Source of the DNA: Mastigias papua
Taxonomy: Eukaryota > Cnidaria > Scyphozoa > Rhizostomeae > Mastigiidae
NCBI GenBank assembly: GCA_964019165.1
Contig: OZ025270.1
Span: 5,711,144-5,775,143 of the forward strand
Reading direction: 5' to 3'
Length of the DNA: 64,000 nucleotides
Numbering within the stretch: the first letter of the stretch is position 1; each line of letters opens with the position of its first letter. Below the pieces are notes generated by a model. That model was not told where the DNA came from and did not search any database. It was given only the letters and a program-made list of their open reading frames with translations. Positions 52,376 to 63,053 of this stretch are shown one piece after another. A program made the position numbers and the translations under genes.

Positions 52376-53883
52376 TTACAATGAATAATAAGTCTTTTCT
52401 TCACATTTTTCTGTCTCTTCAGAACTCAAAGGTGTTGATCTTCCTATAGAGAAGGCACCTTGATTTGAGCTTGTATCAAATCTCTGTGGGAATGTTGGAA
52501 GCTGATGTAGGAAGCCATTTTGCCAGTGAGACATTCCATGAACAGCTGGGTGGAGCTGTGCAGTTTGATTTTGCTGATTATGCTGAAGTAGCATTTCCAT
52601 TAGTTTCTTCTCATGCTCACGGCTTTCTTTCAACTCCTCTTTCATGAAATCAACGATGTCTTTCAATGGATCATTTTCAATAGTGCTCTTCATAAGAGAC
52701 AGCATTTCAGATATAGCATCACTTGTCTCATTCCTCTTTCCCCGTTTTTTGCCTCTAAGTGGCACAAAAGTTTTATTCTGCTGATCATTAGAGTCATTTG
52801 AGCTCTCTTCTTCCTCAGCAGCAATCTTTGCTGATGGCTCGACTGCTAATTCTGGTTGGCAAGAATCACGATTGCGTACCAGTGGGAAAAGTTGATTGAA
52901 CCAGTATCCATAAGCCTTTTCATCTTGGAATCGTTTTACCCCAGAGGCACTCTTTATTGTTAGAGCAACTTTTTTGCATTCTCCTACACACTTCTTGAAC
53001 TTTGATCTCAGTTGCCCAATTGTGAAAGTGAACACTTCTCCTCTTTCTTCACATCGACTTTCTAACTCTTTCTGGATTTTTTCATATATTTTGCCATTCT
53101 GTTGATTTTTTGTGTTTCTAAATATGAGCTTTTCTTTGTAGGACTCATTATTAGCAACAATGTCAATGAAGTCATCCAGAACTGTATTTGTCCATCTGCC
53201 TTTCCGCCCCATTTTTTTCTTCTTTGCTGCTTTATTGGCAACTGGCTGGTGGTATGTGACTTCATGATCAGTGTCACTCGCACTCTCACTATTTTCCTCA
53301 TGGAGGTCCATGACAATCGATCGTTTTCTTGTAACAAATAGAATAGAACATTAAATCAATTAAAGTCTATATAAAAGGCTCTTCATTAGTTATAGTGGGA
53401 AATTATGGAGAAAAAATATTTTATTGAATTTCCTTCATGGTACCTTGACATACTTATCCAGCATAAAACACTACACTAGAGAGGAAATTTCTCGTACTGG
53501 TGTAGTGGAGCATCTGGCATTAAAGTGAAATGCTGAGCCATTTTTGGCAGAATGACTGTACAGAAAGTTGTAATCAAACGAAAAAATTAGATAGACGAAA
53601 CACACTACCTTGTCTTTAATGCTCTTGTAGCTGCTGGTGACCACAGCTCGTCAGACGCTATGTGTCTATAATCGAGTGGATCAACGTCTACCCTCTCCTC
53701 ATAGCAATTCCTGCAGTACCCAACTGATTTACCAGCGATCCAACCTTCCGTTTCCTCGTCACTTTCGAAATAGGAGCACCTTGCACATATTACGTTGGGA
53801 CATCCGATGCAAGAATATTTAGTTGGTGTAAAGCAGACTATACAAACTGTAGGTTCGATATCACTTTTACGTGCAGACGCCAT
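52376..53883 (-). CDS. Harbinger second protein: zinc-binding exon spliced to SANT/Myb-like exon
   Basis: Predicted exons (minus strand) 53,883-53,609 and 53,327-52,376, joined at ACAAG|GTAGTG and TTACAAG|AAAACG; total 1,227 nt, 408 residues. The ATG at 53,883 is preferred to one at 54,054, because the latter lies in the terminal repeat. Exon 1 holds a compact Cys cluster (CIVCFTPTKYSC, CPNVICARC, CRNC). Exon 2 has an acidic start, a basic KKKK stretch, a SANT/Myb-like domain beginning GRWTNTVLDDFIDIV and ending YWFNQLFPLV, a second basic patch (RGKKRGKR) and a helical C-terminus (KEELKESREHEKKLMEMLL). Harbinger Myb-like partners bind subterminal repeats and recruit the transposase. The zinc exon fusion is an inference from splice sites. 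Confidence 0.75.
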
Positions 53884-54375
53884 TTTCGAGTCTGAGATGG
53901 AATTTTTCGCGGGCTTTCTCAGTAATTGCCAAAGAATTCTATTTCTATGGTAATTGCGCACGTGCAGTTGAGAACAATAGCTGGAACAATAGCTTACATC
54001 AGGATTAATCAAATAGTTCATGCAAGAATAAATTATGCCTTTAGAACGGCGCATGAAAAGTTCGACGTCTGAACTGAAACCGTACTTAATGCATTAAGTA
54101 CGACTGGGCCGGTCGAACTTATTTTTTGGGTCGACCGTAATATTAAGCGCAGAACCAATTTGATTCAGACGTCGATCTTTTCATGAGCTTTATTCGCTAC
54201 ATTTAGTTCGGCGCATGAAATTTCGACGTCTGAACTAGGCTTAAGCTGCGCGATTTAATGAGAACGTTGGCTTGAAAAATTGCGTGGGCGGAGAAAAGCC
54301 CTCGCAAATTCATTTTGCGCGGGATTTGCGCGGGCGCGGGCTATAGCCCGCGTCTCCGGGAAAGGCCTGATATCT

Positions 54376-54610
54376 CACTTCACTCATTGATACTTCCTCT
54401 TGTGTTATTTTGCACACTTCATTTGCATCTTCTGCCCTGTTCTTCTCTACTGGTGCTTCATATGAAGCCTGCAGACTGTCATATGACTTTGGACATCCTT
54501 GACCATTAGATCCATTAATATGAAATATAGAATTTCATATATGACAAGTAAGTGGGCTTTCATCTGGTCCAGGAGTGTTACGTTGCCAACCAGATTTTCT
54601 GTTCTGCATA
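54376..54610 (-). pseudogene. Copia gag C-terminal / zinc-knuckle remnant
   Basis: Minus strand: RNTPGPDESPLTCHI, a stop at the place of the second knuckle cysteine, FHINGSNGQGC and CPKSYDSLQASYEAPVEKN. A cysteine/histidine pattern of C...H....C with this flank fits a decayed gag knuckle. It connects gag (beyond the GA-containing TIR element) to the protease (beyond the CAGGCC element). Confidence 0.5.
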
Positions 54611-55484
<874 letters not shown>

Positions 55485-55494
55485 CATACTTATG

Positions 55495-56175
55495 AACTGT
55501 TGGTGTATTAGTCACATTGTTCAACAAGCCTCTTCCTCAACGTCCTGTGCATTTTGCTTCACCGCTTTGACATCTTCCTCTATAAGTAGTGTAATGAGCT
55601 TCCTCTACAGCATTTAGATCTTCTCTCATTACGGTGCTATGACTTACTACTTGTTCTCTAAAAAGTTTCCTCAAGGTCCTTTTGCTTTGTTCATACATTT
55701 CAATGTCTTCTTCATAATTAACTCCAGTAAGGATTATCTGACTTTCCTTGTCAGTCAGCTTTGCAGAGTCAATTAACTGCATAGCCAATACTTTGTTAGG
55801 TAATACAATACCATCCCTTTCTAATTCTGCCACCGTCCTTTCAAATATATCAACATAATCATCCATCTTTTCCTCTATTGCTCTCCGCAATTTAGTGACA
55901 CTACGCCATGACTAATGAATAATGGTCAAATCATCTGTTTGAAATATTTATTGGGTGTTTGTAAAATCTATGCAATGGCATCATCACCAAATGGATTAAT
56001 CTCTCCCATCTGTACTGCTATAGTAATCTTTTCACTAACTCCTTTACATTGTATATCCTTTAATTTATCATATAGCCTGCATCCCCTTTCAGCTCTCTTT
56101 AATTTTGTCTTTTCACATGCTGTCTCCCACGATTTGACTTGAAATCTCCAATCTTCATACCTCTGTATTTCTGGA
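55495..56175 (-). pseudogene. Copia gag (UBN2-like)
   Basis: Minus strand from about 56,175: NPEIQRYEDWRFQVKSWETA (Trp-centred start of Copia gag), AERGCRLYDKLKD, then after stops and a shift RRAIEEKMDDYVDIFERTVAEL, LPNKVLAMQLIDSAKLTDKE, ILTGVNYEED and AHYTTYRGR, the normal 'F..L...L......LLL..L' gag pattern followed by an Arg/Gly segment. 55,537-55,890 remains open (117 codons). It is the first gene of the fragmented Copia; no 5' LTR was found to its right. Confidence 0.7.
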
Positions 56176-56179
56176 TTCT

Positions 56180-56739
56180 AAAATAGCGGTGGTAATCTTT
56201 CACCTTTTTCAGCATTTGCTCCTTTTGTTTCCTTTGCTACAATCTAGTAGCAGCACAATTAGCCTCTGCTACCATGAAAAAACCTTGAAATACTATTAAT
56301 ACTTCAACATAGTAATCTAACTTCCATGACACGATCCTACCAAATGTAATTCTTCCTCATTCCTCACAGCACCCACTGATCTAAAAAAAGAGCAGTGTTT
56401 TATTGAGACTCAAGTCGTTCATTGGCTTTAGGGAGAAAAAATTCTTATTTAGAGCTTTATCTATTCGAATTTCGAGTACTTTCTTCTAGTTTGGTATTTT
56501 TCATGATCCAGATCTCTTCAGAACATCGAAAAGTTACAAGACCGTGCTCTGAGATTTCTCTAAAATGATCATACCAGTTCATACAATGAATTGCTTTCCA
56601 TTTCAGAAAAACGTACAATGGACATCTCTCGCTAAAGAGTCCTTTGCATTGAAATATTAAAACAGTCAAACAATTAACCCCACTATTTATTCAGAAAATT
56701 TTTAATTTGCGGACATCATGTTGCTCTTTACGACATCCA
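56180..56739. other. Unassigned DNA right of Copia gag
   Basis: This should include the Copia leader and 5' LTR if they survive, but I cannot match any repeat to it. No coding signal. Confidence 0.3.
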
Positions 56740-56959
56740 TATGACCTAGCCCATGTAAGGCCTAACCAAACAACCTTTGGGTCCAATAGTCTGAAGTCTC
56801 TTGGGCCACAGATTTGAAACAGCCTACCAAACGAACTGAAATCAGCTGAACATTTGATAAATTTTAAGAGACTAGTAAAAAACTGGGATGGACCATGTTG
56901 TAGATGCAGTGCTTGTCAGTGCCTGCCTGTCAAAAATAGAACCGCAGATAGACCATAGC
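56740..56959 (+). pseudogene. CR1-like LINE ORF2 C-terminus
   Basis: One plus-strand frame: TFGSNSLKSLGPQI, a TGA, NSLPNELKSAEHLINFKRLV, KNWDGPCCRCSACQC, ending at TAG near 56,957. The 'LGP.IWN.LP...K....FK...K.W.G..C.C..C' pattern is the well-known tail of CR1-like LINEs in many marine invertebrates. The Trp of the usual IWN is replaced by the stop codon. Only the last ~65 residues remain. Confidence 0.7.
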
Positions 56960-57215
56960 ACTTGTTGATTTTTTGTTTATGTTTTACTTTCGGTATGTAT
57001 AGAAGATATTAACCTTTTTATTTATTTTAATGGTATTCGATTTGGATTAGTTAATGATGTATATATGTATGTAATCATGTATACATTTTGTTAGCCAGCA
57101 TTATTTCATCGAATTAAAATAATTATGCGCACACACGCCCCATCACCTTCTCTCTCACGCAGCCTCTTTTTGGGTTATGAGAAGCGCCGACTGCGCGCAC
57201 AGAGGCAAACTCACT

Positions 57216-57412
57216 GATGCGATAACATAGCTGCCAAATGTTTGAGAGCCCTGTTAGGTCTGTTTTCTCCCAACCTAATTGACCAATCATCATGCAAAAT
57301 GGGCCTAGTCTTGGCATGTGTTGTCAGAATCCTGCATGATGATTGGTCGATTAGGTTGGGAGAAAATAGACCTTACAGGGTTCTCAAACATTTGGCGGCT
57401 ATGCTTGATGCG
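57216..57412. repeat. Hairpin: ~80-bp inverted repeat with ~35-bp loop
   Basis: The left arm (57,216-57,296: GATGCGATAA...GCCAAATGTTTGAGA...CCAATCATCATGCA) is the inverse of the right arm (57,331-57,412) with a few mismatches. It could be a small foldback MITE or a palindromic end of the larger inverted repeat beside it. Confidence 0.75.
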
Positions 57413-57439
57413 ATAAGGTCAGAATACGTAAGCCCTGCA

Positions 57440-58357
57440 GTTGAGCAAGGGGGGGGAATGTTTTCAGTCAATCGGTTCATTTGTTTACACCGTCATCTGC
57501 CAATCAAAATGCGTAAAAGACAATAGAAAGTGAAGAGAATACCATTTTTGATCAGTTTCAGAAACAAGGATGTCGTCATAGCTCTTCTGCTGTATAAAAA
57601 ATCACCCCATACAAAAAGCTGGATATTTCTCGACTGCAAACTGTAACGTGTTGAGTTTGATGTTTTAGTTATGTTGTGTCGTGTTTCGTGTTACTTTAAT
57701 TTCGTGTTACGTGTTTCAGTCTTACGTTGATATGGAGTCCTGTTGTGCGTAGAAAACACCCTTTCCGTGCCATGTGCTGTCCTGTCAACGTGTATTGTGA
57801 TCTTGACATATCGGTATTGTGATTGTATTGATTAGCGTTCAGTTGATGTCATACGTAGTGAGTGTTTAATTCATAGTGATCAGTCTTTGCGTTGCATTAT
57901 AACAGAAAACATCAAGGATCGTTCTCTTCTATTCTTCGTTAGGCCTAGGCCTTAGGCCTAGGCATAAAGTACTGTTCCGAGTATGGCGACTGCTCACCAT
58001 CATAACAAGAACCCAAAACGTTACAGAACGATATTTCTCTCTTCCGGACAGATGTTCACATTTTCATGTAGCAGAAAGATTTTTCTTAAACTTTACCGCT
58101 TCTCTTTTCGAAATATTACTGCAAACAGGAGATATGAGGTCCTATAGTTAAAGCAAATTGTCCAGTATCTTCGGCATATGCTCTCCTTTGTAAGAACTGC
58201 TGAGTGGGCCCTCCCCAAGCGCATTTCACGTATGCTGACTTCAATTTCGCAGACATATTCCTATAATATTTCTCCTTTCAAGCTTTGTTCTGTCTTACCC
58301 TCTTTATGTTGGTCATCGAATTGCATTCTAGACTTTAATTTGTACATAGTGTGGCGA
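57440..58357 (+). repeat. Left arm of a ~530-bp inverted repeat (with solo LTR inside)
   Basis: 57,440-57,641 plus 58,026-58,357 (about 530 bp) are the reverse complement, with scattered mismatches, of 60,755-61,283. The arms surround a degenerate LINE. No target duplication found, so this is either a foldback element invaded by the LINE or an inverted duplication. Confidence 0.75.
57642..58025. mobile_element. Solo LTR, 384 bp
   Basis: Starts TGTAACGTG and ends CGTTACA, flanked by AAAC and GAAC. It is absent from the otherwise matching right arm, where TGCAAAC runs straight into GATATTT. This empty-site comparison defines its borders. TG...CA ends and a 4-bp near-duplication fit a recombined Gypsy-type LTR. 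No coding. Confidence 0.7.
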
Positions 58358-58385
58358 ATACTGTAGAAATCCCCTCGCTTACTCA

Positions 58386-60660
58386 ATCATTTTAGCTTCC
58401 TCGCATGTTTTCTACAATCTTCCTGCGATTCTGAATATAAACTTTCCAATAAGCTTAAGTGTATGGGTGTATCTGGGGAACTCTTGGCCTTAGTCCACAA
58501 TTTCTTAACTAATCGCCAGTAACTTGTTGTGCTACATGGAAAATATCCACACTGGGGCACTGTATCTGCGGGGGTTCCACAGGGCTCTGTTTTAGGTCCA
58601 TTGTTCTTCCTAGTATACATAAATGATATTATTGACAATATCCGTTATGATATAAAACGTTTGCAGACGACACTTCACTCTTTTCCGTTGTTGGTAATGA
58701 CAATAGTAGTGAGGAACCAACAGAGATCTTGAACGCTTGCGTTTATGTGAGGTGATATTCTCTAGCAAAAATATGTATCCATGCATGTCCCTTTACCACT
58801 AGGAAATGTTGACATTGACAGGAAAATGGAGCTCAAGCACATTGGGATGGTCCTCGATGTTGGGAAATCTGAGGTTGCTAGGGAGGCGCCTTTAGCGTTG
58901 GACCTTTGGCCTCGCGATCATTGTTAGCACTTTAACTTGGGACGCTGAATTATGAATCAGAAGAGGTTTCAATCTAGAGAAAGAAGAGGTTCAATCAATA
59001 GAAAGAAAGAAAAGGTTAAATCTAAAGAGAGAAAGAAAGAGACAAAGAAGCGAAGAATGGAAGAGTCTAATCTGATTTCATTAACGACAACTCTAAACAG
59101 AAACTCAGGTGACATCTATATACGTCACGAACGTTGAACTTTTTATGACTTTAAAGATTTTATGTCGTACACAGTCCTCAAAAATCGAAGAAGATTCTGC
59201 AGTTTTGTTTTTCAGTATTTCTTTAAATTCTTGAGTTAGAGTCTTGAGTCTCATTTCGAACCCTTCGGGGTGATTCTAACCTGTCGTGTGGGAGTTATTC
59301 CCATATCAGAAGGGCACCTTAGACAGAATTTCTTATACTCGACTCAAAACTAGACTTTGAAAGCCATGTTCGTGAGGTTATTTTCAAAGCGAGGAGAGGG
59401 ATAGCAATAATACGTATCTAGAAATGTTCTTGATCAAATCTATAAACTTTGTGTAAGGCCCCATCTTGACTATGGCGATATCATTTACCATAGGTATAAC
59501 CCAGGTATGATATTAAATATCACGAAACGACTGGAACAAACCCAGTATCATGCTGCATTTGCTGTAGCTGGAGTATGAAGAGGTATAGATAGGCAAAAAC
59601 TATACAATAAATTAGGTTGGGAAGATCTATATTACAGAAGATGGTACAGACGCCTGTGTCATTTTTACAATCTACGGAAAACAGGTTCACCAGGGTACCT
59701 CTTTGCTGAAATACCAAATGAACGTGAACAATTTTAGAACTTAAGACACACCCACGTATATGAGCAGTATGTTGGAAGGACAATTCGTGTCTCACATACT
59801 TATTTTCAAAACGCTCTTTATGAATGGAATAATCTAAACCAAGATATAAGAAATTCACAGTCTATATCTGAGCTTAAGCGGAAGCTACTTGCAATAATAA
59901 GACCAACTAAGAAATCTTGCTATGATATCTTTGATATAGAACGTATCACAGAGTTAACAGAGCTGCGTGTGACTTTCAGCGTACTAAATGGGCACAGATT
60001 TAGACGATTTTGAATGTAGCAGCCCAATTTGTACGTGTGGTGAAGGAATAGAAGATAATAAACACTTTCCTGCACTGCCATCTGTTTGACTCGATGCGTA
60101 GAGATCTCTTTCGCCAGCTTGCCGTCATTGTCAATGGTATAGACATAAGAGATTTGGATTCAAATGTACTGTGCAATTTGCTTCTGCTTGGGAGTAACGA
60201 TCCAACCATAGTTGAAAGTAGAGCCATTATTGAAGCGACAATCTTACTCATTAAAGCAACTAAACGTCTTTAATGAATGCCTGGAGAGCTAGCAGCAGTG
60301 ACCCCATCCTAGTCATTGCTTTTTTATCATCTGGATAGCTTGGTTCCAAATATATAAATCTAATTTGAGATGCAACCAAATGGATGGAAATAATTTTATT
60401 ATAGTTGCTTTTCTTATTTTATTTGGCACCAAGCTATCTCAGATGTTTTCTGTGTACATTTCTTTTTATGTAAAGTAAAGTATTGAAATTGTAAGTCTCA
60501 TCCATAGTGGGGACTAGATGACCAAGTGTCCTTTCCCGCATTGGTTGGGACAGCAAAATTCAATACTGGTTGTATGTTTTGTGTTTAACTTTTAATGATG
60601 ATAGAAAAAATAGCCGTTTAGACTTGATGACATTGATCCAACAATCCTGAATAAAACTGC
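58386..60660 (+). pseudogene. Degenerate LINE (RT to C-terminus and 3' UTR)
   Basis: Plus-strand pieces in order: near 58,530-58,640 the RT motif GVPQGSVLGPLFFLVYINDI; near 59,450-59,560 LCVRPHLDYGDIIYHRYNPG and LEQTQYHAAFAVAG; near 59,590-59,700 LYNKLGWEDLYYRRWYRRL and GSPGYLF; near 59,800-59,930 YEWNNLNQDIRNS and IIRPTKKSCYDIFD; near 60,065-60,272 HLFDSMRRDLFRQLA ending IEATILLIKATKRL and a stop. Stops, shifts and missing pieces (the YADD area near 58,660 reads only partly) make it non-functional. The terminal block is typical of a Jockey/I-group LINE. 5'-truncated. 60,273-60,660 is a probable 3' UTR. Confidence 0.8.
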
Positions 60661-60754
60661 GTTAATTAGGCTAAAATAATCAAATCTCATGTAAATAAAA
60701 ATCTGCGGTTCTTGGTCCGTCTCCCTAAATCTTTGCTAGCTCGCTTCGCCACAA

Positions 60755-61283
60755 TCGCCTCACTATATACAAATTAAAGTCTAGAATACAATTCGATTAG
60801 CAACATAAGGAAGGTAAGACAGAACAAAGCTTGAAAGGAGAAATATTATAGGAATATGTCTGCGAAATTGAAGTCAGCATACGTGAAATGCGCTTGGGGA
60901 GGGCCCACTCAGCAGTTCTTACAAAGGAGAGCATATGCCGAAGATACTGGACAATTTGCTTTAACTATAGGACCTCATATCTCCTGTTTGCAGTAATATT
61001 TCGAAAAGAGAAGCGGTAAAGTTTAAGAAAAATCTTTCTGCTACATGAAAATGTGAACATCTGTCCGGAAGAGAGAAATATCGTTTGCAGTCGAGAAATA
61101 TCCAGCTTTGTGTATGGGGTGATTTTTTATACAGCAGAAGAGCTATGACGACATCCTTGTTTCTGAAACTGATCAAAAATGGTATTCTCTTCACTTTCTA
61201 TTGTCTTTTACGCATTTTGATTGGCAGATGACGATGTAAACAAATGAACTGATTTACTGAAAACATTTTCCCCCTTGCTCTGC
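60755..61283 (-). repeat. Right arm of the ~530-bp inverted repeat
   Basis: 529 bp, uninterrupted, inverse of the left arm. It gives the pre-insertion sequence for the solo LTR site. Confidence 0.75.
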
Positions 61284-62266
61284 TTTGGCTGAGTATGGGA
61301 GACAACATGAAACGTTCTTGCTTCACATCATATCCATGAAACTGAGGCTCTAATCTCTGAAGAATCATACATATGGATGCATATACGGCCGATACACACA
61401 TCTAGCACACAAAGGCTTCGATTTTCACGTATAGATCTAGGTATTTGCATTACATTTTGTGGCCTAGGCCATCTCCTTCTGATATCTAAAGTGAGCTATA
61501 CAAGCACCAGCAGAGTTTTCTGTTTAGAAATACAAGTTGTAAGCAAAACTAATTCAACGAGTATGACATTGTTGTAATCTGTATAAAAATTTACTTTCAA
61601 TACTAAATTAAAGGAATTCCCAATCTCACCAGTTATTCAAACTCCCTTTCTATTAGGAACTAAACATTACTTTATATCTAGAACCTGAGGCACTATTGTA
61701 GATGCTGTTCAGATCAGGCCCACCGAGAGCTTGTATGGGGCCTGGAGGCACGCAGGTGCAGACATACTTTTTCCTAGGGGAGCTCAAAAATTACTTTTTC
61801 GATGGGGCCCCTCAGAAACTACTGCCTAAATGCAACTTCATATTGTTATTTGCTATAAAAGAAATTAAGGAATGCGTATCAAACAGAATCTCTTTAAATT
61901 ATTTTTGAACGTGAAGCCAAGAATATGAAAATTACTTTAAAAATTGGCAGCGTACTAACCTATTTCCCAGAGTGGCTCACCTCTCCTTCAAAGTTTCGTC
62001 AGAAGGGGCTTAAGCTTTGTAGCCCCTGAATCTGCACCTATGGGGACAAATAGAAAAAATGAGAGACCGTGATGGCTTCGCTATGAAATATATAATTCAC
62101 TACAGAACTCTTTCCTAGCTTTAGGGGCCCTTCTTAGATATGTTCAGGAAATGTGCACCACCTGCCCCCCTCTCGCTGGGCCTGTCTCGTTTGAGATGAC
62201 TGCAGAATAAGTCCTGCCTCAATAATTCCGGAACTTTGAAAGGTAAAGAGGGAATTCTTCTCCAAA
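61284..62266. other. Unassigned DNA
   Basis: Short open frames only. A GC-richer patch near 61,715-61,770 (GGCCCACCGAGAGC...GGGGCCTGG) and AGCCCCTGAATCTGCACC near 62,020 look like repeat debris, but I could not define an element. Confidence 0.3.
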
Positions 62267-62268
62267 TA

Positions 62269-63053
62269 CCGTATTTCTCTACCTATAAGCCCCCCCCTCG
62301 CAGATGAACCCACCATTTCCTTGGCGCACGCCTTACTCCACGTATAAAACCCCCGCAGTTAGGCCACACAGGAGTATTTCTCAGGTCGAAAAACTAGCCC
62401 AGTACAGCCCTTAGATGTGGTCATAAATAAGCCTTTCAAAATTCATGTTCGATATTGCTTTGAACGTCATCTGAAAGAAAATTTGGATCTCTATGTGGAA
62501 GGAAAGCTGTCGGCTTCAGAAAGACGAGTACTTACCACGAAATGGGTTGCAGAGTCATGGGAAAAAACTAAGCCTGATAAAGAAATGATAAGGCATTCTT
62601 TCCTAAAATGTGGCCTATCCAATGCTCTTGACAGAAGTGAAGATCATGAGGTACATATGAAAGATATTGATGGATACACGATGCCAGAACCAGAGAGTGA
62701 ATTCCATATGATCAGTGAAAGTGAGAGTGAAGATGAAGAGGCTGACTTTGAGACTGAAAGCAGTGACAGTGAAAGTAGCTCTGACAATTAATATATTGAC
62801 TTTGGTGGTGCCTGAACTCTTTTTTACAAGAATTAATCTTTAATTAATATTGAGATTTTTGTTAAGGTTATAAAAGCAAGCGATATTACTCTTGTTTGAC
62901 CAATGACTTAGCACTTTGGATCCCTTTTCCCACTGAACTCTTTTTACGTATCGTATTAGCCCCCCCCCCCCGCGGATAAGCCCCCACAGATAGGCCCATC
63001 AGAAGGCCTTTCGAACTCAGATAAGCCCTGGACTTATAGGCGGAGAAATACGG
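62269..63053 (+). mobile_element. Truncated pogo/Tigger-like element, 785 bp
   Basis: Ends CCGTATTTCTCTACCTATAA (left) and, inverted, CCGTATTTCTCCGCCTATAA (right), each followed by C-rich AAGCCCCC-type subrepeats. TA precedes the left end; the right flank (AAG) has lost or never had TA. It holds only the C-terminal transposase part, so it is a deletion derivative dependent on another copy. Confidence 0.75.
62405..62791 (+). pseudogene. C-terminal ~128 residues of a pogo/Tigger transposase
   Basis: The open frame starts near CAGCCCTTAGATGTGG (PLDVVINKPFK) and runs to 62,791. 'LDV.INKPFK', 'V.W...W' (here KWVAESWEKTK) and 'I..SF.KCGLSNALDRSED' are the hallmark end of DDE_1/pogo transposases, after the last catalytic Asp. 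An acidic Ser/Glu tail (SESESEDEEADFETESSDSE) follows. There is no ATG at its start (GTG at 62,417 is not a start) and no DDE core, so it is a remnant, yet the frame itself is undamaged. Confidence 0.8.

Larger units (their letters stand above)
50247..54241 (+). mobile_element. PIF/Harbinger DNA transposon, 4.0 kb
   Basis: Inverted termini starting AGCCTAGTTCARACGTCG at both ends, flanked by the TAA trinucleotide typical of Harbinger (50,244-50,246 and 54,242-54,244). Subterminal copies of a GTTCAGACGTCG...CTTTTCATG motif occur at both ends. Two convergent genes lie inside: a PIF-type transposase (plus) and a zinc/SANT protein (minus), the usual two-gene layout of animal Harbingers. It inserted in the CAGGCC-ended element. 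Confidence 0.93.
49827..54369. mobile_element. Short-TIR element (CAGGCCTYTCC ends) carrying the Harbinger
   Basis: Ends CAGGCCTCTCC (left) and, inverted, CAGGCCTTTCC (right), flanked by ATATCT at 49,821-49,826 and 54,370-54,375; the match extends to 8 bp (ATATCTCA) because the element also starts CA. Without the Harbinger it is about 545 bp and non-coding. It sits inside the Copia protease region, and taking it out rejoins the Copia frame. CAG-starting short TIRs suggest hAT-like, but hAT needs an 8-bp TSD, so class is unsettled. Confidence 0.6.
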
